This document shows positions 4,595-8,536 of a stretch of 8,536 nucleotides of DNA, one piece after another; the stretch's first letter is position 1; each line of letters opens with the position of its first letter. Made by a program: the position numbers and the translations under genes. Source of the stretch: Butyricicoccus_A sp945486175 (GTDB taxonomy: Bacteria > Bacillota > Clostridia > Oscillospirales > Butyricicoccaceae); NCBI GenBank assembly GCA_945829445.1, contig CALZUY010000089.1, positions 1 through 8,536 of the forward strand, in the 5' to 3' direction. The notes under the pieces are model-generated. The model worked only from the letters and a program-made list of their open reading frames with translations, did not search any database and had not been told where the DNA came from.

Positions 4595-6991
4595 CTATTT
4601 TAATTCAACAATTGTCACGCCGAGGTCGCCTTCGCCATATCGCCCGTTCCGCACTGACCGGACATGCTTGTCGTGCTTCAAATGCTGCTGGATTGCAGCG
4701 CGCAGCGCACCCGTTCCCTTGCCATGGATAATTGTCACCAGATCGAGGTGCGACATCAGGCAATCGGACAGATACCGATCTACTTCCATCAGCGCTTCCT
4801 CAACCGTCATGCCGCGCACATCCAGCTCGCTTTTTGCGTGGGCACGCTTGATCTCGCGCATGCCGCCCGCCGGTGCACGGTAGGTTGTCTTTGGTTTTGC
4901 AGGCTTTTTCTTCTCGACAAGACGCAACTCGTTGAGCGGCACATTCACCTTGAGGATACCTGCCTGTACATAAACCGTACCGTCCTTGTCCTCCGGCTTG
5001 AGCACAATGCCATCCACGCCAACATTGAGCAGGTGGACGGTATCGCCTGCCTTGAGCGGACGCACGCTTTCCGGTTCGACTGTCTTTTTCTCGCGGCGCA
5101 TCGCCTTTTTCTCCGCCTGTCCCAGCGTGCTGCGCAGGGCAGCGCGGGCTGCGGCGAGGTTCTGGTCGGCGGCATTGGTTTCCGACTGCTTCTTCATTTC
5201 GTCCAGCTGGGCGAAAACGGTCTCAGACGCCATGCGCGCCTCGCGCAGAATGCGCTCCGCCTGATCGCGGGCCTTTTCCAGAATCGCATCGGTTTCATCC
5301 TCCGCGCGGCCCTTCAATGTTACCGCCTTGTCCTTCTCCGACTGTGCGGTGCGGCGCAGGCGGTCGGCATCCTCGCGCTGCTTCTGCAGCTGATGGCGCT
5401 CGCGTTCCAGCGTCTCCAGAACGTCCTCAAACCGCTGGTTTTCGGCGGAAATCTGCTCCTTTGCACGGTCAATAATAACCGGCGGCAGACCGAGCCGCCT
5501 GGAAATGGCAAACGCATTCGATTTGCCCGGCACGCCGGTCAGCAGATGATAGGTCGGCTGGAGCGTGCGCACATCGAACTCACACGATGCGTTTTCAACG
5601 CCTTCCGTCGTCAGGGCAAACACCTTCAGTTCGGAATAATGCGTTGTCGCCGCGACGAGCGAACACATTTTGCGGCCATATTCGATGATTGCAACGGCGA
5701 GTGCCGCGCCTTCCTCCGGGTCGGTGCCCGCGCCCAGCTCATCGAACAGGATCAGGTCATCCGGGCCGCATTTGTCCATGATCGCAACGATATTCTTCAT
5801 ATGCGCCGAGAACGTTGACAGCGACTGCTCAATGGATTGTTCGTCACCGATGTCGGCATAGATGTTCTGGAACAGACAGACCGAGCTCTCCTCATTGGCC
5901 GGGATATGCAGGCCGGATGCCGCCATCAGGCTCAGCAGGCCGAGGGTCTTGAGGCTGACCGTCTTGCCGCCCGTATTCGGGCCGGTAATGACCAGTGTGT
6001 CATACTCCCCGCCGAGCGCGATATCAATCGGCACCGCCTTTTTCTGATCGAGCAGCGGATGGCGCGCGCGCAGCAGATTGACCTGTGTTTTCTCGCTGAT
6101 TTCCGGTGCGCAGGCGTTGAGCGCGAACGAAAAGCGCGCCTTGGCAAAAATAAAGTCCAGCTTGCACAGCACATCGTAGTCCGCCGCAATCGCATCGGAA
6201 AAGTCCGCAACGTCGGCGGTGAGCTCGGCGAGAATGCGCTCGATTTCCGCTTTTTCCTTGCCCAGCAGGATTTTGATCTGATTGTTTGCGTCGACCACCT
6301 GCGCAGGCTCGATGAACAGCGTCGCACCGGAGGACGATACATCATGCACCATGCCCGGGATATCGCCGCGGTGCTCACTCTTGACCGGGATGACAAAGCG
6401 GCCATCGCGCTGGGTAATCAGGCTCTCCTGCAAATATTTGGAATAGGTCGGGGACGAGACAAAATGGTTCAGTGTCTCGCGCACGCGCACATTCTGCGCG
6501 CGCATCTGGCGGCGCAGGTTGGCGAGCGTCGTGGACGCCGCGTCCGCAATCTCCTCCTCGCTGATAATCGCGCGGTTGATTTTTTCTTCGAGATATTTAT
6601 TGCTGTTGATGCGCGAGAAATACGGGTCCAGCGTCGTCGTCAGGCCCTTTTCCTGCTGCTCCGCGCCGTATTTGCGCACCTGGTTTGCCGCATGCAGCAG
6701 GGATGCCACATCCAGCAGCTCGCGCGTGGACAGCACGCCGCCCATCTCCGCGCGGCTGAGCGCTGCGGACACCTCGCGGATGCCGCCGAAGGCAGGCGCG
6801 CCGCCCGTCGTCATCAGGCGCTTGGCATCATCGGTCTGCGTCAGCAGCTCGCGCACATCCTCGGCATCGTGCAGCGGACGCAGTGCCTTTGCCTCCTGCT
6901 TCGCCTTGCGACTGACACAGTGCTCTGCCAGCATGTCGAGAATGGTGTAATATTCAAGCGTTTTCAGGCTTTTTTCTGATAATTTACTCAT
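4595..6991 (-). CDS. mutS2: MutS2 family ATPase with Smr domain
   Basis: MutS2 lacks the mismatch-recognition domain of MutS. It has been linked to suppression of recombination and, in Bacillus, to recognising and splitting collided ribosomes. The 798 residues match the family length. Order: helical lever/clamp region (1-300); ABC-type ATPase with Walker A GPNTGGKT (337-344), ST..SAHM (392-397), Walker B LILFDE (413-418), ABC-type signature region ELGAGTDPEEG and H-loop TTHYS (449-453); a long charged coiled coil (about 515-635); a KOW/SH3-like segment (643-693); and a C-terminal Smr domain with LDVRG (723-727) and HGKGTGALR (756-764). All key motifs are intact. The ATG has GGAG 10 nt upstream. 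It follows the DUF1648 gene by 42 nt, probably in the same operon. Which activity dominates here cannot be read from sequence. Confidence 0.97.
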   Translation of the reverse strand: MSKLSEKSLKTLEYYTILDMLAEHCVSRKAKQEAKALRPLHDAEDVRELLTQTDDAKRLMTTGGAPAFGGIREVSAALSRAEMGGVLSTRELLDVASLLHAANQVRKYGAEQQEKGLTTTLDPYFSRINSNKYLEEKINRAIISEEEIADAASTTLANLRRQMRAQNVRVRETLNHFVSSPTYSKYLQESLITQRDGRFVIPVKSEHRGDIPGMVHDVSSSGATLFIEPAQVVDANNQIKILLGKEKAEIERILAELTADVADFSDAIAADYDVLCKLDFIFAKARFSFALNACAPEISEKTQVNLLRARHPLLDQKKAVPIDIALGGEYDTLVITGPNTGGKTVSLKTLGLLSLMAASGLHIPANEESSVCLFQNIYADIGDEQSIEQSLSTFSAHMKNIVAIMDKCGPDDLILFDELGAGTDPEEGAALAVAIIEYGRKMCSLVAATTHYSELKVFALTTEGVENASCEFDVRTLQPTYHLLTGVPGKSNAFAISRRLGLPPVIIDRAKEQISAENQRFEDVLETLERERHQLQKQREDADRLRRTAQSEKDKAVTLKGRAEDETDAILEKARDQAERILREARMASETVFAQLDEMKKQSETNAADQNLAAARAALRSTLGQAEKKAMRREKKTVEPESVRPLKAGDTVHLLNVGVDGIVLKPEDKDGTVYVQAGILKVNVPLNELRLVEKKKPAKPKTTYRAPAGGMREIKRAHAKSELDVRGMTVEEALMEVDRYLSDCLMSHLDLVTIIHGKGTGALRAAIQQHLKHDKHVRSVRNGRYGEGDLGVTIVELK

Positions 6992-7033
6992 AATATGTGA
7001 ACTCCAAAGATCATTGTCATAACAGGATACGGA

Positions 7034-7513
7034 TCACCGGTTGTGCCGGTATGCGAGGATACACAGGCCGATGATGGTAACCGCCAGTGCAGCTGTCAGC
7101 AGCACGGTCGCCAATACAAGCCCATCACCGCTCTGCTGATAGCTTTTCACCTGCATATACAGGGAAAAGCCCGCAATTTCCAGCTGAATCGCATGCAGCA
7201 TCGTCAGCATGTCGGCGTATACATATGCTTTGCATTCTTCCTTCACCGCAAATGGCATGTTCCACTGCGCGGGATCCACCAGATGCGCAATCAGGCTCAC
7301 GATACCCAGACAGGGCACCATCAGAAGCGGCGTAAGGAATAGGATAGCCGGAGAACCGTAGCCGTCCGGTGTTCCGTCAAGCGCGAAATGCGTCGCGATC
7401 TCCTCCGGCAGCGTGCGCACGCCGTACACGGCGACGAGCAGTGATGCCAGCAATATCAGCCATGCCCCAAGCTCCAATATCCGGTGCAGGCGCGTTCGAT
7501 ACCCTGTCTTCAT
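7034..7513 (-). CDS. DUF1648 (SdpI-like N-terminal) membrane protein
   Basis: A 159-residue predicted inner-membrane protein. The first helix (about 13-32) is followed by LPEEIATHFALDGTPDGYGS (35-54), the characteristic DUF1648 pattern of proline, THF, and G.PDGYG. Further hydrophobic segments lie at about 56-78, 101-121 and 132-154, giving four predicted helices; the C-terminus YRHNR is basic. DUF1648 occurs at the N-terminus of SdpI-type immunity proteins and in many stand-alone membrane proteins of unknown role; here there is no second SdpI domain and no toxin gene nearby. The ATG has an AAAGG-type site upstream. It sits 28 nt after recO and 42 nt before mutS2, so it is probably cotranscribed with DNA-repair and translation genes. 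No function is assigned. Confidence 0.88.
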   Translation of the reverse strand: MKTGYRTRLHRILELGAWLILLASLLVAVYGVRTLPEEIATHFALDGTPDGYGSPAILFLTPLLMVPCLGIVSLIAHLVDPAQWNMPFAVKEECKAYVYADMLTMLHAIQLEIAGFSLYMQVKSYQQSGDGLVLATVLLTAALAVTIIGLCILAYRHNR

Positions 7514-7541
7514 CCTTTTTCACCTTTCCCTTCTTTTGTCC

Positions 7542-8294
7542 TCACTGCATCTGGAACAGAGAGTGATAAAAATCCAGTGTTGTGCAGTGGACGTCCAGAT
7601 GGTACAGCAGATACCTCTCACAGATCAGCCCGAGCTGCTCTGCCGTCTGTGCATTCACCGCAAACGCAAACAGCCTTTTGCCGTCGCACGACAGGATATA
7701 CCGCATGGCATCGAGCACACCCTGCGGCATGTCGTAATATGTCCCGCCGACGCGCTTGCGGCAGCCGCTGCACACAAGCGCACCGTTCTCCAGCAAAAGC
7801 GACCACGCCTCACATTGAGCTGCTCCGCATACGGCACATCCAGTCAAATCGGGTGAAAATCCCAGCTCAGACGCGAGCCGCAGCTCAAACGCCGCCTTGA
7901 CGGTCTGTACCGGGCGCTTCTGCCGGTCGAGCGCATACAGCGCGCGCAGGAACATCGGCAGCAGGTCGCTGACGCCGTCATCCGCGTCCGCCGCCATGTT
8001 GACCAGCTCCGCAAAATAGCAGCACAACGCATACTGCTCAATGTTGCCCGTGATGCCCCAGAACTGCGTGTCAATTTCCGCATCGCTCAATGTATAGCGC
8101 CTGCCGGAAAACAGCGTAAATTCGCTGTAGCAGAACAGCCCTACGGCATTGGCAAGCCGCCCCTTTTTGCGCCGGATGCCGCGGCACAGCACCTCAATTT
8201 TGCCCAGCTCGGCGGTCAGTACGGTGATATAGCGGTCTGCTTCGCCGAAATCTGTTTCGCGGATGACCAGTCCCTTCACCGTAATGTGTGCCAT
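7542..8294 (-). CDS. recO: DNA repair protein RecO
   Basis: RecO works with RecR (and RecF) to load RecA onto SSB-coated single-stranded DNA in gap repair, and can anneal complementary strands. The 250-residue protein has the N-terminal OB fold typical of the family (VKGLVIRETDFGEADRYITVLT and LCRGIRRKKGRLANAVGLFCYSEF, within residues 6-60), then a helical domain. The zinc-binding CxxC pair is C153/C156 (GCAVCG) and C175/C178 (VCSGCR), as in Gram-positive RecO. The ATG start has AAAGGA about 8 nt upstream. The era stop lies 23 nt upstream; the era-recO order is a common bacterial arrangement. No defects seen. Confidence 0.96.
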   Translation of the reverse strand: MAHITVKGLVIRETDFGEADRYITVLTAELGKIEVLCRGIRRKKGRLANAVGLFCYSEFTLFSGRRYTLSDAEIDTQFWGITGNIEQYALCCYFAELVNMAADADDGVSDLLPMFLRALYALDRQKRPVQTVKAAFELRLASELGFSPDLTGCAVCGAAQCEAWSLLLENGALVCSGCRKRVGGTYYDMPQGVLDAMRYILSCDGKRLFAFAVNAQTAEQLGLICERYLLYHLDVHCTTLDFYHSLFQMQ

Positions 8295-8317
8295 GTCCGT
8301 TGTCCTTTCGTCCTCTG

Positions 8318-8536
8318 TTATTCGTCCTCATAGCCAAAGTTGCGCATCTGATACTGGTTGTTGCGCCAGTCTTCCTTGACCTTGACCCACAACTCCAAAA
8401 AGACGCGCGTACCAAGCAGCTCTTCGATGTCCGCACGCGCCTGTGCGCCGATCTTTTTAAGCATCGAACCGCTTTTGCCAATGATGATGCCCTTATGGCT
8501 CTTTTTCTCACAATAAATGGTCGCGTTGATCTCAAT
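8318..8536 (-). CDS. era: GTPase Era, C-terminal KH domain (N-terminus outside window)
   Basis: Era is an essential GTPase that binds the 3' end of 16S rRNA through its KH domain and acts in 30S maturation. Only the last 72 residues are present. They include the KH-domain core IIIGKSGSMLKKIGAQAR (17-34 of the visible part, with the GKSG loop as the GxxG motif), then DIEELLGTRVFLELWVKVKEDWR and the typical ending NFGYEDE before TAA. The GTPase domain lies beyond the right edge. Adjacent recO supports the call. Confidence 0.96.
   Translation of the reverse strand: MEINATIYCEKKSHKGIIIGKSGSMLKKIGAQARADIEELLGTRVFLELWVKVKEDWRNNQYQMRNFGYEDE

Noticed and set aside
5837..6979. 380-codon open frame on the plus strand antisense to mutS2
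   Set aside because: It lies wholly inside intact mutS2, has no recognisable domain and shows antisense-type composition.

Overview
The window is an 8.5-kb stretch of ordinary chromosome from a Gram-positive bacterium, most likely a moderately GC-rich gut-type Clostridia (Oscillospirales / Ruminococcaceae-like). Pointers to this are strong AGGAGG-type ribosome sites, a low-GC Gram-positive SOS box, MraZ, MutS2 with a Smr domain, an HPr-type protein with the regulatory serine, and the coaD plus coiled-coil gene pair typical of Clostridia. The lineage is inference from gene content and style, not from a marker search. Every convincing gene is on the minus strand, so biological order runs from the right edge to the left; I see no mobile element, CRISPR array, tRNA or rRNA.

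Right part (8536 to 4595): the 3' end of era (KH domain), then recO, a small four-helix DUF1648 membrane protein and mutS2, closely spaced (23-42 nt gaps) and without visible internal promoters or terminators, so probably one operon for ribosome assembly or rescue and recombination repair. A 257-nt gap follows. It carries a good promoter and a perfect 19-bp dyad in front of a small HPr-like gene. That protein has Tyr instead of the phosphorylated His15 but keeps Ser46, so it looks like a regulatory Crh-type protein rather than a PTS phosphocarrier. A strong intrinsic terminator ends this unit.

Middle part (3983 to 553): uvrC, rsmD (4-nt overlap), coaD and a conserved clostridial coiled-coil gene, ending at a second, weaker terminator. 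The strong terminator sits directly against the uvrC ribosome site with no promoter visible between them, so uvrC expression may depend on read-through or on an unseen upstream start.

Left edge (552 to 1): a 278-nt regulatory region with a textbook sigma-A promoter, tandem TGG-type MraZ boxes next to the transcription start, and upstream a canonical Gram-positive LexA (SOS) box. It leads into mraZ, the first gene of the division and cell wall (dcw) cluster, which is cut by the window edge. The items I would look at first are the LexA box in front of the division cluster and the His15-less HPr with its own dyad-marked promoter. No wholly new multi-gene system is evident.
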